Below, in pieces: positions 40,312 through 51,299 of a stretch of DNA of 64,000 nt (position 1 is its first letter; each line of letters starts with the position of its first letter). The stretch is from Mesostigma viride (Eukaryota > Streptophyta > Mesostigmatophyceae > Mesostigmatales > Mesostigmataceae): NCBI GenBank assembly GCA_009746045.1, contig RPFO01000061.1:124001-188000 (forward strand). The letters are read 5' to 3'. The translations under genes were made by a program, and so were the position numbers. The notes under the pieces are model-generated. The model saw only the letters and a list, made by a program, of their open reading frames with translations. It ran no database searches and was not told where the DNA came from.

Positions 40312-42986
40312 GCTGTTGCTGTTGTTGTTGTTGTTGCTGGAGCTGCCCCCCTTGGAGGGAGACTGCCCCTTACCCTTGCCCTTGCCCCAGCCCCTGCCCT
40401 TGCCCTTGCCCTTGCCCTTGCCCTGCCCTTGCCCTTTCCCTTAAACATTTGTCCCAGCAGGGACTTCACTTCTGCCATGGTGACAGGTCTCTTGCTCCTG
40501 TCTTCCCTCTCCCTATCCTCCTCCTCCCTCTCTTCCCCCCTGACCCTCTTTACAGAGGTGCCCATGGCCCCCTGGCTAAGGGGAGCCAAGGCCAGCTTGA
40601 TATAATCCAATGCCTCCTTCATGTCCTCCCAGTACTTTGCCATTCCTGTTGCAAGCATAGCGTAGGTGTTTTTGTCAAGTTTGAGTTTCTCAAGGAAGGA
40701 ACGCAGCAAGAACTTGTGATCTAGCTGCTGGACATCAGGACGTGCTTTGATGGCTAGCTCATATTTCTTTGTCTCAGCCACATAGTCCACTGATGTGACC
40801 CTGTATTCCTCTACCCACCTGAATGCCCCATATATGTCCACAGATGAGGGGGTGGAGAGGAGGTCAGTTAGCTCCTTCATGAAAGCCTCCCAAACTGCCC
40901 TAGCCTGCGTGTCCTGCCACTTGGGATACCTACGCTGGAAGACAAGGATGAGATTCTGAATCTGAGAGGAGGACTGATGGTAAAAATCCCCCTGCATGAG
41001 AGATCCAAACCAATTCTTGACATTCAGTTCCTCCCTAGCCAGCTGAAGAGAGAGAAGTGCATGATTCCCCTGCTCCCTAGTATACCCCTCAGGCAGCCCC
41101 CTGACATTAATCCTATCCACAGGACGGTTTTCATTGTAAGTGGGCAACCTAGAGGGGGATGCAGGGGGAGAGGGAGAAGATGGTGTTGCTGCTGCAGCAT
41201 TCACAGGAGAGACATGCTGAGAGGGAAGTGCTACTTGAGTGAGCTGAGCAGGAGGGCAAGCATGGGCTGTGTAGGAGGGTTAGGCAACATAGGGGTGGGC
41301 TGGGTGGGGGTGTGAGTGTGTGTCACTTCCCGCCTCCTGCTGCGGGCCTCCTCCCAATCATGGAAGGTGGGAGAGAGGGACACTTCATCGTCAGTAGGGT
41401 TAGTAAAATCATAATGCAGCCAGGTAGGCAACCACCTACCCGCCCCTCAGGATGGCATTGTGCAGGAGCTCCAGGAGTCGCACCAGGCGAACCCTGTTGC
41501 CCTGCACCCTCCTCCCTGAGAGGAGAGCCTGCAGGGCAGGCAGCAGGTCGTCGCACACCCTGCGTGTGCCCTCTTGGAGGTTGGGCAGCCCAGGATGTGC
41601 GTGATAATCGCACACACCAGGCTGCCCGCCTCCGCGACGTGCATCTGCTGGCTCCGGTCGGCCAGCCCACGGAAGGAGGCTGTGGCTGTCTGTATGGCAC
41701 GCCACACGGCCTCATCACCAGGGTGATGAAGTCCGACCTTCCAGGTCGCCTCCAGCTGTGCTGGCTGCTGCCCAGCTGGTGGGACCCTGAGGCCCCTCCG
41801 GCCCTGCCAGGGCCTTGTCCTTGTTGCGGCTAGAGGGGGCCTGCCCCCCAGAGCCGCTGGAGGTGCCCGTGACACCCTCCATGGGGGCTGCATCCCCCGC
41901 CAGCGCCGGAGGCGCCGGCGTCGCTGCCGGGGTCCCTGCGACCCCGGGCGCTTGTGTCGCCGCCGGGGTCCCTGCGACCCCGGTGGCCTCCTCAGCCACC
42001 TGGCCCCCCACGCTGGGCGGGGGAGCCCGCGGCTGAGGTTGGACCCTCTGACCTGCCAGAGGGTCCTGGGTGGCTTCACCACCCATGGGCGTGTTGGGGG
42101 CGTCTGCCGCCCCGCGCTCCGTCGCAGGCGGCATCGCAGCCGCCTCACGCCTCTCCGGGCCCCAGCCAACTGGCGTGACTTGGGGCCACGGCCCCAACGG
42201 AGTCAGCGTGATCTCCTGTCTGGCGACCACGCGCAGCGCCTCTCTCTGACGCTGCCTGGACGCCCACTGATCAACAGTGCCGGGATTGCGCCTCGGCCGA
42301 TTGGCGAAACACCACAGCCAAACTGCCACCTGAACCAGGGGGAACTGCATCCTCAAACGCCCCTCGATCTGCGTTTGCACCCGATGAACCTCTATCGCAT
42401 GGATCGGCTCATCTGCAAGCAGCTGAAAACGTTGATGTATGATCCAGCCGTTCACCGAAATGAACGCTGGGATGTCGTCCTCCCCAATGGGGAGAAAATG
42501 GGGTGGGCGCCCGAACGCGACCGGGGGCGGAACATGTTCCCCATACCGGTCAATGTCCATGATGGCCATCTGTCGGCCCACGGAAAGATTGCCAGACGTC
42601 GCAGGTGTCTGCGACGAAAGCTCAAGCGAAGGCCGAGGCCTCGCAGGCTGCACCTCCCCATCCTCCTCCGAGGAATCACTCCGCTCACGACCCCCGTCAC
42701 CTGCGACGGGGGAATTACGTGCCCGGGGGACCTGCCCCCCAGGTGCCATGGCGGACGAACCGCCAGTGGCAAACGGACGACCGCTCGCCATCCCCCGGGC
42801 GCCGGGCCCCACCTGCGGGGTCCGACGCCTGGGGTGGTCGGCGACCACCGTGCGGAAGGTGACGTCGGGCGTCACCCTCGCATCGTTGGTGGAGGGCGTG
42901 CCCTCCGGCGAAAGTCGTGGTGAGGTGCGCCTGGCAGGCGCCTTCCCCTTGTTGTTGTTGCCGTTGTTGCCGTTGTTGGAAGCCAT
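40192..42986 (-). pseudogene. gag: copia-B1 gag (frameshifted)
   Basis: Starts at ATG 42986 (MASNNGNNGNNNKGK), 30 nt after the PBS. The first frame is open to 41715, covering a charged Pro/Ala-rich region with LPIGEDDIPAFISVNGW; the frame then changes several times between 41715 and 41204. The capsid-like part is at 41204-40440 (TYNENRPVDRI, NVKNWFGSLMQGDFYHQSS, WEAFMKELTDLLSTPSSVD), followed by a KG-repeat and a polyAsn-coding (GTT/AAC)n tract at about 40240-40340. Large for a copia gag (over 900 codons). The frame changes, judged against copia-B2, make this copy non-functional. Confidence 0.8.
40240..40340 (-). repeat. (AAC)n tract in copia-B1 gag
   Basis: About 33 GTT triplets on the plus strand with two GCT interruptions, the equivalent of the much longer tract at 60533-60954. 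Confidence 0.95.
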
Positions 42987-43015
42987 ATTTTTTTTGCTTG
43001 TCGAAAAAAAAATAA

Positions 43016-43031
43016 CGAACTTTTCAGTCCA
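43016..43031 (-). other. primer-binding site of copia-B1
   Basis: On the minus strand TGGACTGAAAAGTTCG directly follows the 5' LTR. The TGG start fits a tRNA CCA end, unlike copia-A. The same site is in copia-B2 (49388-49403). The tRNA was not identified. Confidence 0.7.
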
Positions 43032-43489
43032 AGTTGGATGGAGACTAGGAACGACGAACAACTGCTGAAGCTGAGAGCGAATGATGATTGTATTAGTAAT
43101 AATACAATGAGAGAGCAATGGACGCTGAGGGCTCAGAATGGAACGTCTGGGCAAACTCGGGTGCTGCGGCACTCCCCAGTGCTACGCCTATATGCCTATG
43201 GCGGTGCTACCTGCAGCACCTCACCAGTGGACAACTGTACACTGCAATGCCATGCGACCACGTCACTAGCATCAACTACACTCGGCCCGTCCAGAACCGG
43301 ATAACCCGGGTCTGGCGGGTCGAGCTAGAGTCTAGGCACAGTCTGGCACTAACCGCACATCGGTCCACATGACACCTCAGTACCGTACACCCTGCTGTAC
43401 TGTACTGAGGTGTCCCGCTCAGCCGCGGTAGGCAATACGCGGCGCGCAGGCCGGAAATCCGTGTGTCAGCCTAAGCATCTCATCTAACT
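43032..43489 (-). repeat. 5' LTR of copia-B1
   Basis: 458 bp, nearly identical to 29601-30058. Confidence 0.95.
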
Positions 43490-43519
43490 CCAGGCCACCA
43501 AAGAGGGTGGGTGGGTGGG

Positions 43520-43933
43520 ACAAGAAAAAAGACCACAACAATGTCACTACGCCGCCAAAGTAGTCAAACTGCCCTAGCACGGGGCTGACATCAGCAACCG
43601 AGCTTAACTTAACACGCCAACCTGAGAATGTAGCGACACCTACCGTACCACAAAAACAACAACCAATCAAATACCCTTTCCGAAAGGTTCTAATTATCAT
43701 TCAACAAACCGGTTCAACAAACCCGGCCCTGTCAAACTTTAAGCATAAGATTGTTTCGAGATTGTAGCACAATAGGGCCACTGCCCCTACTAACAATTCC
43801 AGGTCGCCAGCCATTAGCCAAATCCGGTTACATCTGCCAAACCCGCCCGGTTCAGCCGACCATCCAGGCGGCTCCCGTGAGCGGCCTTATTCCCCGCCTC
43901 ACTTCGAGAAACTCTTTTCAAAGAAATCCGATT
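43520..43933 (-). repeat. YR-b repeat A2
   Basis: 414 bp, almost identical to 44945-45358. On the minus strand it runs AATCGGATTTC to CTTTTTTCTTGT, followed by a CCCACCCACCC spacer. Confidence 0.88.
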
Positions 43934-44056
43934 CATACACCCGTTTGCTCACCATAGTCACCAGCATCTTTGTTAAAACAATAAGTAGATGCATACAGAC
44001 AGGTAGCGGTTACAGAACCGCTATTAAGAACTCCTTAGGCATGGCTCGCGATTACC
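43934..44056 (-). repeat. YR-b repeat B1
   Basis: Copy of 29465-29587. Contains TTGTTTTAACAAAGATGCTGG, shared in similar form with B of YR-a and YR-c, and a short inverted repeat AGCGGTTACAGAACCGCT. Confidence 0.85.
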
Positions 44057-44944
44057 CAACCTCCCCTTCCTGGCCCTCCGGTCCGCTAAAGAAGCACCAT
44101 TTCCTTTCCCGTCAAAAGCTGTCCTGTCGCGATGGGCGCTCTCCGTTGCCAGAAAACAGATTTAATTCCCAGCGACTGTGAATGCACAAAAACTCATGCA
44201 CTGTCGATCGACACAGCTCGCATTTTTGACCCCACTCGGGGGCCCCCGCTGACCTCGTTGCCGACCTCTTCTCTGGTCCGCTAAGGGGTGCTGTCGCGGA
44301 ACACAAAGTCAAAGCAAAAGCTGCTGACTGGCACCGCTGATTCCAGCCGACGCCCAGTTTACAACTTTTTTGAAGAGCAACCAACCTAGTGCCGAGCACA
44401 TAAACACTCCTTCCGTACAAAAAAGTGGAAATACCACTGAATACGAAATCAAGTTGGTTTTCGAAGCCCTTGCCTCCTGCGCCGAGGCTCCGTGTCCCAC
44501 AACGGTGACTTAAATTTTTTACCCCCCCGAGCCGCGGCGGCCCTCAAGCCAAGCCCAACCCGGAATGCAAGCATTTCCAGGTACGAGACAACTCAAAGGC
44601 AGGCCAGCCTGCCGACAGCCCAACCCGAGGCGCAAGCATCCCCAGGTACGGAACCATCAAGCAAGCTAGCCCTTGCCCATTACCCGGCCAGCTGGCCGTT
44701 TCTTTCAAACAAACCAGCCATTAAATAATGCATCAGCCCCCGCTTCGCATTTAAACCCCGATCACCCGGACATTAATTCCGGGCCAGTGGCAGCCATGAA
44801 TCCCAACCGCCTTAAGCAGCCAGGGATCATGGATGCCGGAAATTTGGTTAACAAATTTTAGCCCCGCACCCATGCTGAGCGCAAGGCTGGTGAGGCACTT
44901 CTTGTACCGCCATAGCCTCAGCCGTCGGCGCTCAGCCAACGTTT
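44057..44944. other. YR-b internal region X
   Basis: About 890 bp, no ORF above roughly 100 codons with any recognisable domain. Ends (minus orientation) in CCAGGAAGGGGAGGTT before B1. Confidence 0.5.
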
Positions 44945-45358
44945 ACAAGAAAAAAGACCACCACAATGTCACTACGCCGCCAAAGTAGTCAAACTGCCCT
45001 AGCACGGGGCTGACATCAGCAACCGAGCTTAACTTAACACGCCAACCTGAGAATGTAGCGACACCTACCGTACCACAAAAACAACAACCAATCAAATACC
45101 CTTTCCGAAAGGTTCTAATTATCATTCAACAAACCGGTTCAACAAACCCGGCCCTGTCAAACTTTAAGCATAAGATTGTTTCGAGATTGTAGCACAATAG
45201 GGCCACTGCCCCTACTAACAATTCCAGGTCGCCAGCCATTAGCCAAATCCGGTTACATCTGCCAAACCCGCCCGGTTCAGCCGACCATCCAGGCGGCTCC
45301 CGTGAGCGGCCTTATTCCCCGCCTCACTTCGAGAAACTCTTTTCAAAGAAATCCGATT
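44945..45358 (-). repeat. YR-b repeat A1
   Basis: 414 bp left terminal repeat (minus orientation). copia-B2 begins 12 bp outside it. Confidence 0.88.
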
Positions 45359-45370
45359 CAACCCTATGTA

Positions 45371-45511
45371 AGTTAGATGAGATGCTTAGGCTGACACAAG
45401 GATTTCCGGCCTGCGCGCCGCGTATTGCCTACCGCGGCTGAGCGAGACACCTCAGTACTGTACGGCAGGTCGTACGGTACTGAGGTGTCATGTGGACTGA
45501 CGTGCAGTTAG
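45371..45511 (+). repeat. 5' LTR of copia-B2, first part
   Basis: Begins AGTTAGATGAG and contains the LTR hairpin. Interrupted after TTAG by the TIR element; continues at 49077. Confidence 0.9.
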
Positions 45512-45868
45512 TGTCCAAAAACCAAATGTCCTCATTTGAGGACATAGTCCTCGTTTGAGACGGGGGGGTTCAGGGGGGCGGTTTTGGCGCCAAAGTTGGT
45601 CCTGAGGATCCCTGGTGGGTTTTGGCGCGAAACTGGGATAGGTACTGAGCGCGCCAAGCCCCCGGGGTCGACAGGGGCCGACCGTACCTGGAAAATATGA
45701 GGCGAGGAAATGTACCTACTACAGCAAGAACGTTGCAATGTAATCGAGTATTTTGTCGAGTGACGGCTATGGGGTCGTTCCAGTTCTGAGGCTTGCCTGA
45801 ACGTTATAGGCCATTATTTTGCCCCGAATGAAGACAGAACTTTAGATCATCATCTAGTCATTTCGAAG

Positions 45869-46408
45869 ATGCTGCTTTTGACGTGCAGGTGCTTTGTATA
45901 TGTCGAAAATATTGTTCATGAACGGATTTTGGCATCGTTGAAGAAAATCTGGAAGCTACATAGATGGCATGATAGGTCAGTATGCAGTTCGGTTTTACAA
46001 TTTCTTTTTCCGCCCAGTAGCTGTGGATATCGCGAGTATGGGTTATGGTACGCTTCTGGGTTAATGGGCGACCCGGGCAACAGAGGGACCTGGGCAGTTA
46101 GATGGGTCAAAGAGTCTCCATTTTTTGGTCGTGATATCGCAGTCACGCCTGGCAAAAACCACGGCGAGCGCGAGCCATATTTTACTTTTGCCGCAAGGCT
46201 GGGTGCTTCCCGGGCGTCACCGTCCTTTAATATATATTTCTTGAGCTGTCCCGCGCAGCTGGCGGCCTGGGCGCACGTCAAGAACAAGGTTCCGGATGTC
46301 ATCCGCAACCGCATCGTTCTAAATAAGCGTGTCAAGAGTATCGTAGCTTATAACTCCCGCAGACTTAATGATTCCGGTTCTTTTCAATGCCCAACGTCGT
46401 GGTTGTGA
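45869..46408 (+). CDS. hypothetical ORF in the TIR transposon
   Basis: 179 codons, MLLLTCRCFVYVENIVHERI..., with WKLHRWHDRSV and a segment FAARLGASRASPSFNIYF. No transposase signature or other domain recognised. It is the only sizeable ORF in the element and could be a degraded transposase exon or a captured host fragment. 46409-47269 has no convincing ORF. Confidence 0.3.
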   Translation: MLLLTCRCFVYVENIVHERILASLKKIWKLHRWHDRSVCSSVLQFLFPPSSCGYREYGLWYASGLMGDPGNRGTWAVRWVKESPFFGRDIAVTPGKNHGEREPYFTFAARLGASRASPSFNIYFLSCPAQLAAWAHVKNKVPDVIRNRIVLNKRVKSIVAYNSRRLNDSGSFQCPTSWL

Positions 46409-47428
46409 TTACGCCTATGTCCGGGGAACTTAACAAGGAAGTTTGCTGGGTAATGCTTTCTTTTCCCGTGGTGTCACTGAAAAGGTAAACGGCCTTGCGT
46501 CGTCAAAACAGCAGCAAGTAGAAGTCACTGTGCTTAGTTGCAATGTGGTAGTTTGATTCAACACATATACTGCCTTGTTGCTGAAAACTTTTTCAAGGCT
46601 TGCTGGGATGTTGCCCATATGTTTCTAACGCTTAACCTCATGTCCAAGTGAGCTAGACTGGCTTGGAAACTTGAGCTTGTCATGCTTACATTGTGCTTGT
46701 ATTGCTATTTGTGCCTCTTTGCAGTATCTGTTTCATATATAATTGAAGGCTTCAGCATCATTGTCGAGCACCGCGGTGGCAGCCAAGCCTCCAATAACGA
46801 TCATGGACCTAACCTTGGCAAGTATTTGCTTCTTATTTCATTCTTTGGACTGAGCTAGCTTTGAGCTAGCTTTACACCTGCTATTTGGCCTGCACCATGG
46901 TCCCTGGCTGCCAGTTACATTTTGTGCCCCCCCCGGCAGGCTGCAGGGTCTAGGATAGCGAGGGTGTAACGTAGACATGTTGTGGGCACCTTGGGTGCAT
47001 TTTCAGGACCAGCCATGACCTGGCCCTGCCTTCTTTCTGGGCATATTGTTGACTTGAGTGCTTGTTGGTCACTCGCGTAGCGACCCCCCTGCATTCATAA
47101 ATCGTAAACCATTATACAATGAGCATATTTCATGGATGTTAAGCATTGCTACTCTTGAACATATCATAAATGAACATGGTTCCATGCCGTACCCATGGAT
47201 ATGTTGAAATGTGTGAGTTATTACAAATGGTATCCATGCTTAAAAATGTCCTCATATGAGGACATTTTCTTCTATTCCCACTATTACCAATCCACCAACA
47301 TTTGATTAAAACAATAAGTGGGCAATTACAGAACCCATGAGTGAGCCTGCCACGCTGCACCCATTTCATGATTGATTGTAGTTCTCGTTACCTACAAAAC
47401 AAACACAAGAAGAGGGAGGGAGGGCGGG

Positions 47429-47685
47429 ACAAGAAAAAGAGACCTAGAACATCGTGCAAATGGCACTTTAGGGCGGCGTAGCCCGGGCTCGCCTCATGAG
47501 CCGTCAGCAACAGTAACTTAATTGCTACTTAACTTAACGAACTAGAAATGGCCATACAAAACTGGCCAACTAATTCTAACTCATGGAACCGGTCCAGCCC
47601 AAGGCCCACCGTCCCGTAGTACCACTCACATAGCGGCGTTCATTCTCATCTGTGATAAAGAAACTACGTTCAGAGAACACCGATT
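47429..47685 (-). repeat. YR-c repeat A2
   Basis: 257 bp, near-identical to 48808-49064. Confidence 0.88.
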
Positions 47686-47806
47686 CTATTCCCACTATTA
47701 CCAATCCACCAACATTTGATTAAAACAATAAGTGGGCAATTACAGAACCCATGAGTGAGCCTGCCACGCTGCACCCATTTCATGATTGATTGTAGTTCTC
47801 GTTACC

Positions 47807-48807
47807 CAACCCCCTTTCCTGGTGCTTTATCTCCAAAGCTCCGCCAACCACTTTCGCTCAGTGGCTCTCGAGGCTGCCCTGCCGCAACGGTCACGACCAT
47901 TACAATCGCCGGCGGCTGTAGCGAGCCTCATGCACGATAACCCTTCGCAGGGCCCCCCCAGCCTTCCACCTTCGGCCAGTAAAAGAGGGTGTTGAATGTG
48001 CACGCAAAGACAAGGAAGAAGACGCCTCGTTTAACGATCACGGACCTCCCTCAAAGGCCAGTGCCGCCCTAACGTGACGACAACTTGTAGGACGTCACCC
48101 GATGCCACCATATCTCGATTACTGTCAACGTTGTCACCTGGGGAGTAACTTTCCATATTTCAGGTTTTAGTTGATGAGCAGGCTCTCATCACACACCCCA
48201 GCGGCCGATAAAGCGCAAGCGCAACTGGGCCGGCCAAAATATTTGGTCCTGTCCGGCCCAGGTCCGTCTGTTAAACTGGCCCCTTAAGTCTCGGTCTGAA
48301 TCGAAATATTGCATAATTCCGGAATTCGTCCCCACCACATTCCCGAGACCTCACGCACCCATAAGAGCGGATGCTGGTAAATATTTTTCTACTTACGCGA
48401 GGGCCGACAGACTTGTCGTCCATCACAATGCCCACTAAAAGTAACCCGACCACCCTTCCTTCGGCAGTCAGCAGTCAGGAACTGCAACCCTGCTGCGACA
48501 TTCCGCAGCAAAGCGGTAGGCACTGCAGCGTGGCACGGAAATCTTACTCATGGTTTCAGAGTTCCGTACAGGTGCCACGCGCAGGCAAACGCGAAGTATT
48601 TTATAGTCTCTCGTCGGCCAAGAACCCAGCTGCGGGGAGAAAACCGACGAGGGTAATTTTAATTTCTTTTTCACAGTCACGTGACTGTTCAAGCTATGTC
48701 AGTCACACGCCATCTCTAATCGGCCACCGCCAGCCAAAAGGCTGACGCGATTAGGGCAGCATTAAATTTCTTGTAATCCGCCATACCCATACCCCATACA
48801 TCCGATT
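47807..48807. other. YR-c internal region X
   Basis: About 1 kb; the best ORF (48371-48745, 124 codons) has no recognisable domain and is probably chance. Confidence 0.45.
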
Positions 48808-49064
48808 ACAAGAAAAAGAGACCTAGAACATCGTGCAAATGGCACTTTAGGGCGGCGTAGCCCGGGCTCGCCTCATGAGCCGTCAGCAACAGTAACTTAA
48901 TTGCTACTTAACTTAACGAACTAGAAATGGCCATACAAAACTGGCCAACTAATTCTAACTCATGGAACCGGTCCAGCCCAAGGCCCACCGTCCCGTAGTA
49001 CCACTCACATAGCGGCGTTCATTCTCATCTGTTATAAAGAAACTACGTTCAGAGAACACCGATT
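48808..49064 (-). repeat. YR-c repeat A1
   Basis: 257 bp terminal repeat; on the minus strand AATCGGTGTTCTC...TTTTTCTTGT. Confidence 0.88.
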
Positions 49065-49076
49065 GGTGATTAGACA

Positions 49077-49387
49077 TTAGTGCCAGACTGTTCCTAGGCT
49101 CTAGCTCGACCCGACAGATCTGGGTTATCCGGGTCTGACGGGCCGAGTGTAGGTGATGCTAGTGACGTGGTCGCAATTGGCATTGCAGTGTACAGTTGTC
49201 CACTGGTTGGCGCTGCAGTGGAGCGCTGCCATAGGCATATAGGCGTAGCACTGGGGAGTGCCACAGCACCGAGTTTGCACAGTTCCATTCTGAGCTCTTC
49301 GCGTTCGTTGTATTATTTGCCTAATACAATCTCTTTCTTCGCTCTCAGCATTTGTGAGTTGTCCACCGCATTCTCGACGTTCCAACT
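49077..49387 (+). repeat. 5' LTR of copia-B2, second part
   Basis: Continues the LTR to GTTCCAACT, followed directly by the PBS TGGACTGAAAAGTTCG at 49388-49403. Confidence 0.9.
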
Positions 49388-49405
49388 TGGACTGAAAAGT
49401 TCGAA

Positions 49406-50425
49406 ATGGCTTCCAACAACAACAATGCCGACAAGAACACCACCAACAACAAGAAGGGGAATGCGCTGACCAGGCGCACCTCCCCACGCCTCTTGCCGGA
49501 GGGTTCGCCCTCCGCCACCGTGCGGGTGACGCCCAACGTCACCTTTAGCACGGTGGTTGCCGACAACCCGAGGCGTCGGACCCCGCAGGTGGGGGCCGGC
49601 GCCCAGGGGCAGGCGAGAGGGCGCACGCTTGCCGCTGGCGGCTCGTCCGCCATGGCACCCGGGGTGCAGGAACCCCGGGCACATGACACCCCCGTCGCAG
49701 GTGGCGGGGCCACGTGAGCGTAGCGATTCCTCCGAGGAGGACGGGGAGGTGCCGCCCGCGAGGCCGCGGCCCTCGCTTGAGCTGTCTTCACAGACGCCTG
49801 CTACGTCGGGCAACCTGTCTGTGGGCCGACAAATGGCCATTATGGATATTGATCGCTACGGCGAGCATGTCCCGCCACCCGTAGAGTTCGGGATTCGGCC
49901 CTACCATCTACCCCTCGGGGAAGATGATATCCCGGAGTTTATCTCAGTGACGGGCTGGCGTCTTCACCAGCGGTTTCAGCTGAATTTTGAGGAGCCGGCG
50001 ACGTCGTTCGATGTTCATCGTGTTCAGGCGCATATCCAGCGTCGCTTGCGGATGGAGTTCACTCTGCTCCAGGTGGCGGTCTGGATGCGCTGCTTCGCCA
50101 CCAGGGCGAGGCAGAACCCGGGGACGGTTGATCAGTGGGCGTCTGAGCACTGAGCGTCAGCGGGAAGCGCTGCAGGTGGTGGCGACGCGTGAGATCGAGA
50201 TGACAGTCCACCCCGTTGCCTCAGTGGCCCCAGGTCACGCCAGTTGGCTGGGGCGACGAGAGGCGCCAGGCGGCTGCGACGCCGCCTACGGCTGGGCGCG
50301 GGGCGGCAGTCGCCCCCAACACAACACCGGGTGGTGCGACCACCCAGGGCCCTCTGGCAGGGCAGAGGGCCCACCCAGTCAGCAGCCGGCCCTCCCGCCC
50401 AGCGCGGGGGGCCAGGCGACTGCTG
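49406..50425 (+). pseudogene. gag: copia-B2 gag, first part
   Basis: ATG 49406, MASNNNNADKNTTNNKKGN, homologous to copia-B1 gag. The first frame closes near 49717 through a frame change. The second (to 50153) has RERSDSSEEDGEV, SVGRQMAIMDIDRYGEH and LPLGEDDIPEFIS. After another frame change it reaches the CACTA-like insertion at 50426. Continues at 56865. Confidence 0.82.
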
Positions 50426-50797
50426 CACTAGGAAGTCAGGATTGAGAAAACTGAGAAACCCTGAGAAAAATTGAGAAAAAGCTGAGAAGAGCCGAGAATA
50501 ACTGAGAAGTGACTGAGAATCGCTGAGAAGAGCTGAGAAGGCCCTGAGAAAAACTGAGAATGACCTATCCAATCATTGCTTTATCCCATTGGAGTGAGGG
50601 GCAGCCTGCCAGAAGAACCAGATTTATTACATATAAGTGATAAGCCCACGTCAAGGCCGTAGCCAATCTGAGACTCTAGACTAACTAGGCCACCCGACAG
50701 GTGGCTAGGACATCACATTACCAGGGCCAACTCACCTGGGCCAGTCATGAGGACCTGGACTTGTAATACCCTCAAGCAGCGAGGGAGGGCGGGTGGG

Positions 50798-51100
50798 AGC
50801 TGCAAAGAGGCCTAATTGTGGCAGTACCACAACCCTAAGTAGTCGGACCGCCCTGGGGTGGCGCGTGCCAGCCCACTGACCAAAAGGCCAGTGGCACCGT
50901 GACGCGCGCCAGCCCACTGACCAAAAAGGCCAGTGGTGCCGTGGCGCGCGCCAGCCCACTGACCAACAGGCCAGTGGCGCCGCGCCACCCCCGGTCCACA
51001 CTACCCCCCCCTCACTTCTAGTCGGACTGACTACTGCGGCCGCCCCTCCCCCTTTGAGTATGCCGCAAGTCATAGATAATACGAGCGTGAGCTCACAAAA
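50798..51100 (-). repeat. YR-d repeat A2
   Basis: Direct copy of 52388-52692, with three tandem CAGCCCACTGACCAA blocks. Confidence 0.88.
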
Positions 51101-51299
51101 TCCAATCATTGCTTTATCCCATTGGAGTGAGGGGCTGCCAGAAGAACCAGATTTATTACATATAAGTGATAAGCCCACGTCAAGGCCGTAGCCAATCTGA
51201 GACTCTAGACTAACTAGGCCACCCGACAGGTGGCTAGGACATCACATTACCAGGGCCAACTCACCTGGGCCAGTCATGAGGACCTGGACTTGTAATACC
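51101..51299 (-). repeat. YR-d repeat B1
   Basis: 199 bp, copy of 50568-50770, which has a 4-bp difference (GCCTGCC versus GCC context). Confidence 0.88.

Larger units (their letters stand above)
29601..43489 (-). mobile_element. copia-B1, LTR retrotransposon (young, interrupted)
   Basis: 458-bp LTRs (5' LTR 43489-43032, 3' LTR 30058-29601), nearly identical (two substitutions noticed), ends AGTT...AACT, perfect 5-bp duplication CCAGG (29596-29600, 43490-43494). Internal order on the minus strand: PBS, gag with a Gly/Lys and polyAsn tract, double zinc knuckle, integrase, protease-like domain, RT, RNase H, and a 1 kb 3' region. A 5.4 kb element (33838-39205) splits the integrase from its C-terminal domain. 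Confidence 0.95.
29463..45358 (-). mobile_element. YR-b: non-autonomous split-direct-repeat element
   Basis: Minus orientation: A1 (45358-44945), X (44944-44057), B1 (44056-43934), A2 (43933-43520), C-rich spacer (43519-43490, continuing at 29600-29588), B2 (29587-29465). A1 and A2 differ by about one base; B1 and B2 are near-identical. copia-B1 inserted in the spacer between A2 and B2 with duplication CCAGG. X has no ORF with recognisable function. Same architecture as YR-a, c and d. Confidence 0.75.
47270..49064 (-). mobile_element. YR-c: non-autonomous split-direct-repeat element
   Basis: Minus orientation: A1 (49064-48808, 257 bp), X (48807-47807), B1 (47806-47686), A2 (47685-47429), C-rich spacer CCCGCCCTCCCTCCC (47428-47393), B2 (47392-47272). 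It sits inside the right TIR of the 45512-49076 element. Removing it, with one shared AA, rebuilds the TIR. No target duplication beyond that dinucleotide. X lacks recognisable coding capacity. Confidence 0.75.
45512..49076. mobile_element. TIR DNA transposon with palindromic termini (TTAG duplication)
   Basis: Ends are inverted: TGTCCAAAAACCAA then ATGTCCTCATTTGAGGACAT on the left. On the right (reverse strand) TGTCTAATCACC is followed, after removing nested YR-c, by AAGAAAATGTCC and a perfect 20-bp palindrome centred near 47255. Flanked by TTAG (45508-45511 and 49077-49080). About 1.77 kb without YR-c. One ORF of 179 codons. Superfamily unclear: TTAG recalls TTAA-target elements, but no known transposase is seen. 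Confidence 0.65.

Noticed and set aside
41952-42923. 323-codon plus-strand ORF opposite copia-B1 gag
   Set aside because: GC-rich antisense shadow. The minus strand matches copia-B2 gag at protein level; this frame resembles nothing.
45869-46408. Host gene candidate
   Set aside because: Lies inside a TIR-bounded insertion and has no recognisable domain. Kept as a hypothetical ORF of the transposon rather than a host gene.
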